This document shows, in pieces, positions 63,796 through 64,000 of a stretch of 64,000 bases of DNA (the stretch's first letter is position 1; each line of letters opens with the position of its first letter). The notes beneath the pieces are model-generated. The model made no database searches. It worked only from the letters and a program-made list of their open reading frames with translations, and was not told the DNA's origin. The position numbers and the translations under genes were made by a program. Origin of the DNA: Pseudoalteromonas sp. A25 (GTDB taxonomy: Bacteria > Pseudomonadota > Gammaproteobacteria > Enterobacterales > Alteromonadaceae). The stretch is from NCBI RefSeq assembly GCF_009176705.1, contig NZ_AP021846.1:3008001-3072000 (forward strand), given 5' to 3'.

Positions 63796-64000
63796 TTATC
63801 TTTCGTAAATAACTTCAACATCATAGTCATCGTCATCCCAATCATCATCCCAATCGTCATCATTGGCATCTTGGGTAGCCTTACGGTGATAAGTGTCCCA
63901 CTTAAACTCAACCTCTTCTTGCTCGGTTTCTGTTTCAAACTTATCTTTTGGCATACTCTCAAGCAAGGTCATGATGTCATAACATAATGCTTGCGTATTA
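63796..64000 (-). CDS. Acidic-tailed protein, C-terminal end (partial)
   Basis: Only the last 68 residues lie in the window. The visible part reads ALCYDIMTLLESMPKDKF, then a glutamate run (ETETEQEEVEFKWDTYHRK) and a very acidic tail (DDDWDDDWDDDDYDVEV) ending IYER. I do not recognise the family. It has no membrane span in the visible part. The acidic D/W repeats could bind basic partners or metal. A terminator follows. Confidence 0.6.
   Translation of the reverse strand, partial: NTQALCYDIMTLLESMPKDKFETETEQEEVEFKWDTYHRKATQDANDDDWDDDWDDDDYDVEVIYER

Overview
The window looks like chromosome of a marine gammaproteobacterium of the order Alteromonadales, most like Pseudoalteromonas. This rests on recall of gene families and order (MipA/OmpV next to two-component systems, DUF3019, DUF3297, DUF3718, gcvTHP followed by ubiI-ubiH-pepP-ygfB and 6S RNA), on moderate GC, and on 162-bp ATACCAAT-ended repeats. 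No database search was run.

Layout. 1-4768: end of a TonB-dependent receptor, an alpha/beta hydrolase, then a MipA-DUF3019-response regulator-kinase operon with a paired operator upstream. 4957-9723: a gliding-type ABC system (ATPase, permease fused to a GldG-like protein, DUF4340). 10044-21313: a signalling stretch with a cytosolic binding-protein/PAS/GGDEF/EAL protein, an S41 peptidase, a PAS/EAL phosphodiesterase, and a secreted metzincin protease preceded by a c-di-GMP-I riboswitch. 21390-25854: LysE exporter and LysR regulator, then a second MipA/two-component operon. 25976-30910: small conserved genes, a tandem of two MITE-like elements, two membrane proteins, a Cpx-like two-component pair and a 100-bp direct repeat. 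30927-37946: an orphan 430-residue protein and a chaperone-usher pilus locus whose pilin has a near-perfect sigma-54 promoter. 38112-49537: two acyltransferases, a large lipoprotein, a second Cpx-like pair with a Spy/CpxP-like protein, a DUF2268 protease, and an AraC/hydrolase pair. 49700-51600: a REP/BIME cluster around a frameshifted REP-associated transposase, plus a hairpin-rich stretch. 51687-64000: conserved core (gcvP, gcvH, gcvT, a GcvT-like short protein, LysR, ubiI, ubiH, pepP, ygfB, 6S RNA, a DUF3718 gene, folA).

How parts may work together. Envelope sensing recurs: four OmpR-type two-component systems lie in 64 kb, two paired with MipA-type outer-membrane proteins and two being paralogues of each other. 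The two paralogues have the same three-part operator, GCAAC-N5-GTAAC-N5-GTAAC, in the same orientation upstream of the regulator. Cyclic-di-GMP recurs too: two EAL proteins lie within 9 kb of a protease whose leader has a c-di-GMP aptamer and a hairpin that covers its ribosome-binding site. I found no CRISPR array, tRNA, rRNA, prophage or intact insertion sequence.
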